This document shows positions 35,484 to 49,100 of a stretch of DNA of 64,000 bases, in pieces. The DNA is from Elymus sibiricus (Eukaryota > Streptophyta > Magnoliopsida > Poales > Poaceae), in NCBI GenBank assembly GCA_039707655.1, contig CM077673.1, positions 5,838,001 through 5,902,000 of the forward strand, written 5' to 3'. Made by a program: the position numbers and the translations under genes. Every line of letters starts with the position of its first letter. The first letter of the stretch is position 1. The notes below the pieces were generated by a model. It did no database searches. It saw only the letters and a program-made list of their open reading frames with translations, and had not been told where the DNA came from.

Positions 35484-38449
35484 AATGGACCAAATATGCG
35501 AGTTTTGGTGATGTCACCGTAACCGGTCCACAGGCTTCCCCGAACGTTCGGACGACCAAGACAACCAAAAAACAGTGAATAATAGCACAGAAAGCTAGTA
35601 AGAATGGACCAAATCTGCGAGTTTTGGCGAGGTCCCCGTAACCGGACCCCGGGCTTCCCCGAACGTTCGGACGACCACGACAACCAAAAAACAGTGAATA
35701 ATAGCATAGAAAACCGGTAAGAATGGACCAAATCTGCGAGTTTTGGCAAGGTCCCCGTAACCGGACCCCGGGCATCCCCAAATGTTGGGACGACCACAAC
35801 AACCAAAAGCAGTGAATAATAGCATAGAAAACAAGTAAGAATGGACCAAATCTGCGAGTTTTGGCGAGGTCCCCGTAAGCGGACCCCATGGTTCCCCGAA
35901 CGTTTCGATCGTCCCGAGACCGAAAATCAGTGAGTAATAGCATAGAAAACTGGCCGGAAAAGACAAAATCTGCTAGTTTTGGTGAGGTCCCGGTAACCGG
36001 TCCACGGGCTTCCCCGAATGTTCGGACGGCCACGACAACCAATAAAACAGTGAATAATAGCATAGAAATCTGGTCAGAATGGACAAAATCTGCGAGTTTT
36101 GGCGAGGTCCCCGTAAGCGGACCCCGGGGTTCCCCGAACATTTGGATCGCCCCGGGACCCATAATCAGAGAGTAATAGCATAGAAAACAGGTAAGAATTG
36201 ACCAAATCTGCGAGTTTTGGCGATGTCCCCGTAACCGGTCCACGGGCTTCCCCGAACGTTCGGACGACCACGACAACCAAAAAACAGTGAATAATAGAAC
36301 AGGAAACTAGTAAGAATGGGCCAAATCTGCGAGTTTTGGTGAGGTCCCCGTAACCGGACCCTGGGCTTCCCCGAACGTTCGGACGACCACGACAACCAAA
36401 AAACAGTGAATAATAGCATAGAAAACTGGTAAGAATGCACCAAATTTGCGAGTTTTGGAAAGGTCCCCGTAACCGGACCCCGAGCATCCCCAAATGTTGG
36501 GACGACCACAACAACCAAAAACAGTGAATAATAGCATAGAAAACTGGTCAGACTGGACCAAATCTGCGAGTTCTGGCGAGGTCCCCGTAAGCGGACCCCA
36601 TGGTTCCCCGAACGTCTCGATCGTCCCAAGACCCAAAATCAGTGAGTAATAGCATAGAAATCTGGCCGGAACAGACAAAATCTGCTAGTTTTGGCGAGGT
36701 CCCGGTAACCGGTCCACGGGCTTCCCCGAATGTTCGGACGGCCACGACAACCAAAAAAACAGTGAATAATAGCATAGAAATCTGGTCAGAATGGACAATA
36801 TCTGCGAGTTTTGGGGAGGTCCCCGTAAGCGAACCCCGGGGTTCCCCGAACATTTGGATCGCCCCGGGACCCATAACCAGTGAGTAATAGCATAGAAAAC
36901 AGGTAAGAATGGACCAAATCTGCGAGTTTTGGCGATGTCACCGTAACCGGTCCACGGGCTTCCCCGAACGTTCGGACGACCAAGACAACCAAAAAACAGT
37001 GAATAATAGCACAGAAAACTAGTAAGAATGGACCAAATCTGCGAGTTTTGGCGAGGTCCCCGTAACCGGACCCCGGGCTTCCCCAAACGTTCGGACGACC
37101 ACGACAACCAAAAAACAGTGAATAATAGCATAGAAAACTGTTAAGAATGGACCAAATCTGCGAGTTTTGGCAAGGTCCCCGTAACCGGTCCCCGAGCATC
37201 CCCAAATGTTGGGACGACCACAACAACCAAAAACAGTGAATAATAGCATAGAAAACTGGTCAGACTGGACGAAATCTGCGAGTTCTGGCGAGGTCCCCGT
37301 AAGCGGACCCCATGGTGCCCCGAACGTCTCGATCGTCCCAAGACCCAAAATCAGTGAGTAATAGCATAGAAATCTGGCCGGAACAGACAAAATCTGCTAG
37401 TTTTGGCGAGGTCCCGGTAACCGGTTCACGGGCTTCCCCGAATGTTTGGACGGCCACGACAACCAAAAAAACAGTGAATAATAGCATAGAAATCTGGTCA
37501 GAATGGACAAAATCTGCGAGTTTTGGGGAGGTCCCCGTAAGCGAACCCCGGGGTTCCCCGAACATTTGGATCGCCCCGGGACCCATAATCAGTGAGTAAT
37601 AGCATAGAAAACAGGTAAGAATGGACCAAATCTGCGAGTTTTGGCGATGTCACCGTAACCGGTCCACAGGCTTCCCCGAACGTTCGGACGACCAAGACAA
37701 CCAAAAAACAGTGAATAATAGCACAGAAAGCTAGTAAGAATGGACCAAATCTGCGAGTTTTGGCAAGGTCCCCGTAACCGGACCCCGGGCTTCCCCGAAC
37801 GTTCGGACGACCACTACAACCAAAAAACAGTGAATAATAGCATAGAAAACCGGTAAGAATGGACCAAATCTGCGAGTTTTGGCAAGGTCCCCGTAACCGG
37901 ACCCCGGGCATCCCCAAATGTTGGGACGACCACAACAACCAAAAGCAGTGAATAATAGCATAGAAAACAAGTAAGAATGGACCAAATCTGCGAGTTTTGG
38001 CAAGGTCCCCGTAACCGGTCCCCGGGCATCCCCAAATGTTGGGACGACCACAACAACCAAAAACAGTGAATAATAGCATAGAAAACAGGTAAGAATGGAC
38101 CAAATCTGCGAGTTTTGGCGAGGTCCCCGTAAGCGGACCCCATGGTTCCCCGAACGTTTCGATCGTCCCGAGACCGAAAATCAGTGAGTAATAGCATAGA
38201 AAACTGGCCGGAAAAGACAAAATCTGCTAGTTTTGGTGAGGTCCCGGTAACCGGTCCACGGGCTTCCCCGAATGTTCGGACGGCCACGACAACCAATAAA
38301 ACAGTGAATAATAGCATAGAAATCTGGTCAGAATGGACAAAATCTGCGAGTTTTGGCGAGGTCCCCGTAAGCGGACCCCGGGGTTCCCCGAACATTTGGA
38401 TCGCCCCGGGACCCATAATCAGAGAGTAATAGCATAGAAAACAGGTAAG
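35484..38449 (+). repeat. HOR cycle D2-D1-D3-D5, the last HOR with seven monomers
   Basis: HORs start at 35484, 36196, 36908 and 37620. The D5 HOR is 830 bp: D, E, F, F, A, B, C. The extra F is at 37976-38093 and differs from its neighbour (ggtccccgggcatcc, aaaacag, acaggtaag). The following A has the D2 mark cgagaccg. An unequal exchange one monomer out of register between D5- and D2-type HORs explains both facts. Confidence 0.87.
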
Positions 38450-40703
38450 AATTGACCAAATCTGCGAGTTTTGGCGATGTCCCCGTAACCGGTCCACGGG
38501 CTTCCCCGAACGTTCGGACGACCACGACAACCAAAAAACAGTGAATAATAGAACAGGAAACTAGTAAGAATGGGCCAAATCTGCGAGTTTTGGTGAGGTC
38601 CCCGTAACCGGACCCTGGGCTTCCCCGAACGTTCGGACGACCACGACAACCAAAAAACAGTGAATAATAGCATAGAAAACTGGTAAGAATGCACCAAATT
38701 TGCGAGTTTTGGAAAGGTCCCCGTAACCGGACCCCGAGCATCCCCAAATGTTGGGACGACCACAACAACCAAAAACAGTGAATAATAGCATAGAAAACTG
38801 GTCAGACTGGACCAAATCTGCGAGTTCTGGCGAGGTCCCCGTAAGCGGACCCCATGGTTCCCCGAACGTCTCGATCGTCCCAAGACCCAAAATCAGTGAG
38901 TAATAGCATAGAAATCTGGCCGGAACAGACAAAATCTGCTAGTTTTGGCGAGGTCCCGGTAACCGGTCCACGGGCTTCCCCGAATGTTCGGACGGCCACG
39001 ACAACCAAAAAAACAGTGAATAATAGCATAGAAATCTGGTCAGAATGGACAATATCTGCGAGTTTTGGGGAGGTCCCTGTAAGCGAACCCCGGGGTTCCC
39101 CGAACATTTGGATCGCCCCGGGACCCATAACCAGTGAGTAATAGCATAGAAAACAGGTAAGAATGGACCAAATCTGCGAGTTTTGGCGATGTCACCGTAA
39201 CCGGTCCACGGGCTTCCCCGAACGTTCGGACGACCAAGACAACCAAAAAACAGTGAATAATAGCACAGAAAACTAGTAAGAATGGACCAAATCTGCGAGT
39301 TTTGGCGAGGTCCCCGTAACCGGACCCCGGGCTTCCCCAAACGTTCGGACGACCACGACAACCAAAAAACAGTGAATAATAGCATAGAAAACTGTTAAGA
39401 ATGGACCAAATCTGCGAGTTTTGGCAAGGTCCCCGTAACCGGTCCCCGAGCATCCCCAAATGTTGGGACGACCACAACAACCAAAAACAGTGAATAATAG
39501 CATAGAAAACTGGTCAGACTGGACGAAATCTGCGAGTTCTGGCGAGGTCCCCGTAAGCGGACCCCATGGTGCCCCGAACGTCTCGATCGTCCCAAGACCC
39601 AAAATCAGTGAGTAATAGCATAGAAATCTGGCCGGAACAGACAAAATCTGCTAGTTTTGGCGAGGTCCCGGTAACCGGTTCACGGGCTTCCCCGAATGTT
39701 TGGACGGCCACGACAACCAAAAAAACAGTGAATAATAGCATAGAAATCTGGTCAGAATGGACAAAATCTGCGAGTTTTGGGGAGGTCCCCGTAAGCGAAC
39801 CCCGGGGTTCCCCGAACATTTGGATCGCCCCGGGACCCATAATCAGTGAGTAATAGCATAGAAAACAGGTAAGAATGGACCAAATCTGCGAGTTTTGGCG
39901 ATGTCACCGTAACCGGTCCACAGGCTTCCCCGAACGTTCGGACGACCAAGACAACCAAAAAACAGTGAATAATAGCACAGAAAGCTAGTAAGAATGGACC
40001 AAATCTGCGAGTTTTGGCAAGGTCCCCGTAACCGGACCCCGGGCTTCCCCGAACGTTCGGACGACCACTACAACCAAAAAACAGTGAATAATAGCATAGA
40101 AAACCGGTAAGAATGGACCAAATCTGCGAGTTTTGGCAAGGTCCCCGTAACCGGACCCCGGGCATCCCCAAATGTTGGGACGACCACAACAACCAAAAGC
40201 AGTGAATAATAGCATAGAAAACAAGTAAGAATGGACCAAATCTGCGAGTTTTGGCAAGGTCCCCGTAACCGGTCCCCGGGCATCCCCAAATGTTGGGACG
40301 ACCACAACAACCAAAAACAGTGAATAATAGCATAGAAAACAGGTAAGAATGGACCAAATCTGCGAGTTTTGGCGAGGTCCCCGTAAGCGGACCCCATGGT
40401 TCCCCGAACGTTTCGATCGTCCCGAGACCGAAAATCAGTGAGTAATAGCATAGAAAACTGGCCGGAAAAGACAAAATCTGCTAGTTTTGGTGAGGTCCCG
40501 GTAACCGGTCCACGGGCTTCCCCGAATGTTCGGACGGCCACGACAACCAATAAAACAGTGAATAATAGCATAGAAATCTGGTCAGAATGGACAAAATCTG
40601 CGAGTTTTGGCGAGGTCCCCGTAAGCGGACCCCGGGGTTCCCCGAACATTTGGATCGCCCCGGGACCCATAATCAGAGAGTAATAGCATAGAAAACAGGT
40701 AAG
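38450..40703 (+). repeat. HOR run D1-D3-D5 with seven-monomer HOR, a 2254-bp copy
   Basis: HORs start at 38450, 39162 and 39874. The run is a near-identical tandem copy of 36196-38449 at an offset of 2254 bp (19 monomers), including the same double F (extra copy 40230-40347) and the rare gacaatatctgcg in C. A few single-base differences (for example gtccctgtaag near 39076) distinguish the copies. Confidence 0.88.
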
Positions 40704-43192
40704 AATTGACCAAATCTGCGAGTTTTGGCGATGTCCCCGTAACCGGTCCACGGGCTTCCCCGAACGTTCGGACGACCACGACAACCAAAAAACAGTGAAT
40801 AATAGAACAGGAAACTAGTAAGAATGGGCCAAATCTGCGAGTTTTGGTGAGGTCCCCGTAACCGGACCCTGGGCTTCCCCGAACGTTCGGACGACCACGA
40901 CAACCAAAAAACAGTGAATAATAGCATAGAAAACTGGTAAGAATGCACCAAATTTGCGAGTTTTGGAAAGGTCCCCGTAACCGGACCCCGAGCATCCCCA
41001 AATGTTGGGACGACCACAACAACCAAAAACAGTGAATAATAGCATAGAAAACAGGTAAGAATGGACCAAATCTGCGAGTTTTGGCGAGGTCCCCGTAAGC
41101 GGACCCCATGGTTCCCCGAACGTCTCGATCGTCCCAAGACCCAAAATCAGTGAGTAATAGCATAGAAATCTGGCCGGAACAGACAAAATCTGCTAGTTTT
41201 GGCGAGGTCCCGGTAACCGGTCCACGGGCTTCCCCGAATGTTCGGACGGCCACGACAACCAAAAAAACAGTGAATAATAGCATAGAAATCTGGTCAGAAT
41301 GGACAAAATCTGCGAGTTTTGGGGAGGTCCCCGTAAGCGAACCCCGGGGTTCCCCGAACATTTCGATCGCCCCGGGACCCATAATCAGTGAGTAATAGCA
41401 TAGAAAACAGGTAAGAATGGACCAAATATGCGAGTTTTGGTGATGTCACCGTAACCGGTCCGCAGGCTTCCCCGAACGTTCGGACGACCAAGACAACCAA
41501 AAAACAGTGAATAATAGCACAGAAAGCTAGTAAGAATGGACCAAATCTGCGAGTTTTGGCGAGGTCCCCGTAACCGGACCACGGGCTTCCCCGAACGTTC
41601 GGACGACCACGACAACCAAAAAACAGTGAATAATAGCATAGAAAACCGGTAAGAATGGACCAAATCTGCGAGTTTTGGCAAGGTCCCCGTAACCGGACCC
41701 CGGGCATCCCCAAATGTTGGGACGACCACAACAACCAAAAGCAGTGAATAATAGCATAGAAAACAAGTAAGAATGGACCAAATCTGCGAGTTTTGGCGAG
41801 GTCCCCGTAAGCGGACCCCATGGTTCCCCGAACGTTTCGATCGTCCCGAGACCGAAAATCAGTGAGTAATAGCATAGAAAACTGGCCGGAAAAGACAAAA
41901 TCTGCTAGTTTTGGTGAGGTCCCGGTAACCGGTCCACGGGCTTCCCCGAACGTTCGGACGACCACTACAACCAAAAAACAGTGAATAATAGCATAGAAAA
42001 CCGGTAAGAATGGACCAAATCTGCGAGTTTTGGCAAGGTCCCCGTAACCGGACCCCGGGCATCCCCAAATGTTGGGACGACCACAACAACCAAAAACAGT
42101 GAATAATAGCATAGAAAACAGGTAAGAATGGACCAAATCTGCGAGTTTTGGCGAGGTCCCCGTAAGCGGACCCCATGGTTCCCCAAACGTTTCGATCGTC
42201 CCGAGACCCAAAATCAGTGAGTAATAGCATAGAAAACTGGCCGGAAAAGACAAAATCTGCTAGTTTTGGCGAGGTCCCGGTAACCGGTCCACGGGCTTCC
42301 CCGAATGTTCGGATGGCCACGACAACCAAAAAACCAGTGAATAATAGCATAGAAATCTGGTCAGAATGGACAAAATCTGCGAGTTTTGGCGAGGTCCCCG
42401 TAAGCGAACCCCGGGGTTCCCCGAACATTTGGATCGCCCCGGGACCAATAATCAGAGAGTAATAGCATAGAAAACAGGTAAGAATTGACCACATCTGCGA
42501 GTTTTGGCGATGTCACCGTAACCGTTCCACGGGCTTCCCCGAACGTTCGGACGACCATGACAACCAAAAAACAGTGAATAATAGAACAGGAAACTAGTAA
42601 GAATGGACCAAATCTGAGTTTTGGCGAGGTCCCCGTAACCGGACCCCGGGCTTCCCCGAACGTTCGGACGACCACGACAACCAAAAAACAGCGAATAATA
42701 GCATAGAAAACTAGTAAGAATGGACCAAATCTGCGAGTTTTGGCAAGGTCCCCGTAACCGGACCCCGGGCATCCCCAAATGTTGGGACGACCACAACAAC
42801 CAAAAACAGTGAATACTAGCATAGAAAACAGGTAAGAATGGACCAAATCTGCGAGTTTTGGCGAGGTCCCCGTAAGCGGACCCCATGGTTCCCCGAACGT
42901 CTCGATCGTCCCAAGACCCAAAATCAGTGAGTAATAGCATAGAAAACTGGCCGGAACAGACAAAATCTGCTAGTTTTGGCGAGGTCCCGGTAACCGGTCC
43001 ACGGGCTTCCCCGAATGTTTGGACGGCCACGACAACCAAAAAAACAGTGAATAATAGCATAGAAATCTGGTCAGAATGGACAAAATCTGCGAGTTTTGGG
43101 GAGGTCCCCGTAAGCGAACCCCGGGGTTCCCCGAACATTTGGATCGCCCCGGGACCCATAATCAGTGAGTAATAGCATAGAAAACAGGTAAG
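40704..43192 (+). repeat. HOR run D1-D2-D4 with a nine-monomer D2 HOR
   Basis: HORs start at 40704 (D1), 41416 (D2, ccgcagg form) and 42483 (D4). The D2 HOR is 1067 bp: D, E, F, A, a B/E chimera at 41890-42008, F, A, B, C. The chimera begins as B (aaaagacaaaatctgctag) and continues as a D5-type E (cgaacgttcggacgaccactac). It marks an exchange between non-equivalent monomers. Confidence 0.86.
41890..42008 (+). repeat. Chimeric monomer B/E in the nine-monomer HOR
   Basis: The first half is B of a D2 HOR (aaaagacaaaatctgctag, ggtgaggtcccggtaacc). The second half is E of a D5 HOR (cgaacgttcggacgaccactac, aaaaccggtaag). The breakpoint falls in the shared cacgggcttccccgaa, about 41937-41950. Confidence 0.86.
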
Positions 43193-46100
43193 AATGGACC
43201 AAATATGCGAGTTTTGGTGATGTCACCGTAACCGGTCCGCAGGCTTCCCCGAACGTTCGGACGACCAAGACAACCAAAAAACAGTGAATAATAGCACAGA
43301 AAGCTAGTAAGAATGGACCAAATCTGCGAGTTTTGGCGAGGTCCCCGTAACCGGACCCCGGGCTTCCCCGAACGTTCGGACGACCACGACAACCAAAAAA
43401 CAGTGAATAATAGCATAGAAAACCGGTAAGAATGGACCAAATCTGCGAGTTTTGGCAAGGTCCCCGTAACCGGACCCCGGGCATCCCCAAATGTTGGGAC
43501 GACCACAACAACCAAAAGCAGTGAATAATAGCATAGAAAACAAGTAAGAATGGACCAAATCTGCGAGTTTTGGCGAGGTCCCCGTAAGCGGACCCCATGG
43601 TTCCCCGAACGTTTCGATCGTCCCGAGACCGAAAATCAGTGAGTAATAGCATAGAAAACTGGCCGGAAAAGACAAAATCTGCTAGTTTTGGTGAGGTCCC
43701 GGTAACCGGTCCACGGGCTTCCCCGAATGTTCGGACGGCCACGACAACCAATAAAACAGGGAATAATAGCATAGAAATCTGGTCAGAATGGACAAAATCT
43801 GCGAGTTTTGGGGAGGTCCCCGTAAGCGAACCCCGGGGTTCCCCGAACATTTGGATCGCCCCGGGACCCATAATCAGTGAGTAATAGCATAGAAAACAGG
43901 TAAGAATGGACCAAATCTGCGAGTTTTGGCGATGTCACCGTAACCGGTCCACAGGCTTCCCCGAACGTTCGGACGACCAAGACAACCAAAAAACAGTGAA
44001 TAATAGCACAGAAAGCTAGTAAGAATGGACCAAATCTGCGAGTTTTGGCAAGGTCCCCGTAACCGGACCCCGGGCTTCCCCGAACGTTCGGACGACCACT
44101 ACAACCAAAAAACAGTGAATAATAGCATAGAAAACCGGTAAGAATGGACCAAATCTGCGAGTTTTGGCAAGGTCCCCGTAACCGGACCCCGGGCATCCCC
44201 AAATGTTGGGACGACCACAACAACCAAAAACAGTGAATAATAGCATAGAAAACAGGTAAGAATGGACCAAATCTGCGAGTTTTGGCGAGGTCCCCGTAAG
44301 CGGACCCCATGGTTCCCCGAACGTTTCGATCGTCCCGAGACCCAAAATCAGTGAGTAATAGCATAGAAAACTGGCCGGAAAAGACAAAATCTGCTAGTTT
44401 TGGCGAGGTCCCGGTAACCGGTCCACGGGCTTCCCCGAATGTTCGGATGGCCACGACAACCAAAAAACCAGTGAATAATAGCATAGAAATCTGGTCAGAA
44501 TGGACAAAATCTGCGAGTTTTGGCGAGGTCCCCGTAAGCGGACCCCGGGGTTCCCCAAACATTTGGATCGCCCCGGGACCAATAATCAGAGAGTAATAGC
44601 ATAGAAAACAGGTAAGAATTGACCACATCTGCGAGTTTTGGCGATGTCACCGTAACCGTTCCACGGGCTTCCCCGAACGTTCGGACGACCATGACAACCA
44701 AAAAACAGTGAATAATAGAACAGGAAACTAGTAAGAATGGACCAAATCTGAGTTTTGGCGAGGTCCCCGTAACCGGACCCCGGGCTTCCCCGAACGTTCG
44801 GACGACCACGACAACCAAAAAACAGCGAATAATAGCATAGAAAACTAGTAAGAATGGACCAAATCTGCGAGTTTTGGCAAGGTCCCCGTAACCGGACCCC
44901 GGGCATCCCCAAATGTTGGGACGACCACAACAACCAAAAACAGTGAATACTAGCATAGAAAACAGGTAAGAATGGACCAAATCTGCGAGTTTTGGCGAGG
45001 TCCCCGTAAGCGGACCCCATGGTTCCCCGAACGTCTCGATCGTCCCAAGACCCAAAATCAGTGAGTAATAGCATAGAAAACTGGCCGGAACAGACAAAAT
45101 CTGCTAGTTTTGGCGAGGTCCCGGTAACCGGTCCACGGGCTTCCCCGAATGTTTGGACGGCCACGACAACCAAAAAAACAGTGAATAATAGCATAGAAAT
45201 CTGGTCAGAATGGACAAAATCTGCGAGTTTTGGGGAGGTCCCCGTAAGCGAACCCCGGGGTTCCCCGAACATTTGGATCGCCCCGGGACCCATAATCAGT
45301 GAGTAATAGCATAGAAAACAGGTAAGAATGGACCAAATATGCGAGTTTTGGTGATGTCACCGTAACCGGTCCGCAGGCTTCCCCGAACGTTCGGACGACC
45401 AAGACAACCAAAAAACAGTGAATAATAGCACAGAAAGCTAGTAAGAATGGACCAAATCTGCGAGTTTTGGCGAGGTCCCCGTAACCGGACCACGGGCTTC
45501 CCCGAACGTTCGGACGACCACGACAACCAAAAAACAGTGAATAATAGCATAGAAAACCGGTAAGAATGGACCAAATCTGCGAGTTTTGGCAAGGTCCCCG
45601 TAACCGGACCCCGGGCATCCCCAAATGTTGGGACGACCACAACAACCAAAAGCAGTGAATAATAGCATAGAAAACAAGTAAGAATGGACCAAATCTGCGA
45701 GTTTTGGCGAGGTCCCCGTAAGCGGACCCCATGGTTCCCCGAACGTTTCGATCGTCCCGAGACCGAAAATCAGTGAGTAATAGCATAGAAAACTGGCCGG
45801 AAAAGACAAAATCTGCTAGTTTTGGTGAGGTCCCGGTAACCGGTCCACGGGCTTCCCCGAATGTTCGGACGGCCACGACAACCAATAAAACAGGGAATAA
45901 TAGCATAGAAATCTGGTCAGAATGGACAAAATCTGCGAGTTTTGGGGAGGTCCCCGTAAGCGAACCCCGGGGTTCCCCGAACATTTGGATCGCCCCGGGA
46001 CCCATAATCAGTGAGTAATAGCATAGAAAACAGGTAAGAATGGACCAAATCTGCGAGTTTTGGCGATGTCACCGTAACCGGTCCACAGGCTTCCCCGAAC

Positions 46101-49100
46101 GTTCGGACGACCAAGACAACCAAAAAACAGTGAATAATAGCACAGAAAGCTAGTAAGAATGGACCAAATCTGAGTTTTGGCGAGGTCCCCGTAACCGGAC
46201 CCCGGGCTTCCCCGAACGTTCGGACGACCACGACAACCAAAAAACAGCGAATAATAGCATAGAAAACTAGTAAGAATGGACCAAATCTGCGAGTTTTGGC
46301 AAGGTCACCGTAACCGGACCCCGGGCATCCCCAAATGTTGGGACGACCACAACAACCAAAAACAGTGAATACTAGCATAGAAAACAGGTAAGAATGGACC
46401 AAATCTGCGAGTTTTGGCGAGGTCCCCGTAAGCGGACCCCATGGTTCCCCGAACGTCTCGATCGTCCCAAGACCCAAAATCAGTGAGTAATAGCATAGAA
46501 AACTGGCCGGAACAGACAAAATCTGCTAGTTTTGGCGAGGTCCCGGTAACCGGTCCACGGGCTTCCCCGAATGTTTGGACGGCCACGACAACCAAAAAAA
46601 CAGTGAATAATAGCATAGAAATCTGGTCAGAATGGACAAAATCTGCGAGTTTTGGGGAGGTCCCCGTAAGCGAACCCCGGGGTTCCCCGAACATTTGGAT
46701 CGCCCCGGGACCCATAATCAGTGAGTAATAGCATAGAAAACAGGTAAGAATGGACCAAATATGCGAGTTTTGGTGATGTCACCGTAACCGGTCCGCAGGC
46801 TTCCCCGAACGTTCGGACGACCAAGACAACCAAAAAACAGTGAATAATAGCACAGAAAGCTAGTAAGAATGGACCAAATCTGCGAGTTTTGGCGAGGTCC
46901 CCGTAACCGGACCCCGGGCTTCCCCGAACGTTCGGACGACCACGACAACCAAAAAACAGTGAATAATAGCATAGAAAACCGGTAAGAATGGACCAAATCT
47001 GCGAGTTTTGGCAAGGTCCCCGTAACCGGACCCCGGGCATCCCCAAATGTTGGGACGACCACAACAACCAAAAGCAGTGAATAATAGCATAGAAAACAAG
47101 TAAGAATGGACCAAATCTGCGAGTTTTGGCGAGGTCCCCGTAAGCGGACCCCATGGTTCCCCGAACGTTTCGATCGTCCCGAGACCGAAAATCAGTGAGT
47201 AATAGCATAGAAAACTGGCCGGAAAAGACAAAATCTGCTAGTTTTGGTGAGGTCCCGGTAACCGGTCCACGGGCTTCCCCGAATGTTCGGACGGCCACGA
47301 CAACCAATAAAACAGGGAATAATAGCATAGAAATCTGGTCAGAATGGACAAAATCTGCGAGTTTTGGGGAGGTCCCCGTAAGCGAACCCCGGGGTTCCCC
47401 GAACATTTGGATCGCCCCGGGACCCATAATCAGTGAGTAATAGCATAGAAAACAGGTAAGAATGGACCAAATCTGCGAGTTTTGGCGATGTCACCGTAAC
47501 CGGTCCACAGGCTTCCCCGAACGTTCGGACGACCAAGACAACCAAAAAACAGTGAATAATAGCACAGAAAGCTAGTAAGAATGGACCAAATCTGCGAGTT
47601 TTGGCAAGGTCCCCGTAACCGGACCCCGGGCTTCCCCGAACGTTCGGACGACCACTACAACCAAAAAACAGTGAATAATAGCATAGAAAACCGGTAAGAA
47701 TGGACCAAATCTGCGAGTTTTGGCAAGGTCCCCGTAACCGGACCCCGGGCATCCCCAAATGTTGGGACGACCACAACAACCAAAAACAGTGAATAATAGC
47801 ATAGAAAACAGGTAAGAATGGACCAAATCTGCGAGTTTTGGCGAGGTCCCCGTAAGCGGACCCCATGGTTCCCCAAACGTTTCGATCGTCCCGAGACCCA
47901 AAATCAGTGAGTAATAGCATAGAAAACTGGCCGGAAAAGACAAAATCTGCTAGTTTTGGCGAGGTCCCGGTAACCGGTCCACGGGCTTCCCCGAATGTTC
48001 GGATGGCCACGACAACCAAAAAACCAGTGAATAATAGCATAGAAATCTGGTCAGAATGGACAAAATCTGCGAGTTTTGGCGAGGTCCCCGTAAGCGGACC
48101 CCGGGGTTCCCCAAACATTTGGATCGCCCCGGGACCAATAATCAGAGAGTAATAGCATAGAAAACAGGTAAGAATTGACCACATCTGCGAGTTTTGGCGA
48201 TGTCACCGTAACCGTTCCACGGGCTTCCCCGAACGTTCGGACGACCATGACAACCAAAAAACAGTGAATAATAGAACAGGAAACTAGTAAGAATGGACCA
48301 AATCTGAGTTTTGGCGAGGTCCCCGTAACCGGACCCCGGGCTTCCCCGAACGTTCGGACGACCACGACAACCAAAAAACAGCGAATAATAGCATAGAAAA
48401 CTAGTAAGAATGGACCAAATCTGCGAGTTTTGGCAAGGTCCCCGTAACCGGACCCCGGGCATCCCCAAATGTTGGGACGACCACAACAACCAAAAACAGT
48501 GAATACTAGCATAGAAAACAGGTAAGAATGGACCAAATCTGCGAGTTTTGGCGAGGTCCCCGTAAGCGGACCCCATGGTTCCCCGAACGTCTCGATCGTC
48601 CCAAGACCCAAAATCAGTGAGTAATAGCATAGAAAACTGGCCGGAACAGACAAAATCTGCTAGTTTTGGCGAGGTCCCGGTAACCGGTCCACGGGCTTCC
48701 CCGAATGTTTGGACGGCCACGACAACCAAAAAAACAGTGAATAATAGCATAGAAATCTGGTCAGAATGGACAAAATCTGCGAGTTTTGGGGAGGTCCCCG
48801 TAAGCGAACCCCGGGGTTCCCCGAACATTTGGATCGCCCCGGGACCCATAATCAGTGAGTAATAGCATAGAAAACAGGTAAGAATGGACCAAATATGCGA
48901 GTTTTGGTGATGTCACCGTAACCGGTCCGCAGGCTTCCCCGAACGTTCGGACGACCAAGACAACCAAAAAACAGTGAATAATAGCACAGAAAGCTAGTAA
49001 GAATGGACCAAATCTGCGAGTTTTGGCGAGGTCCCCGTAACCGGACCCCGGGCTTCCCCGAACGTTCGGACGACCACGACAACCAAAAAACAGTGAATAA

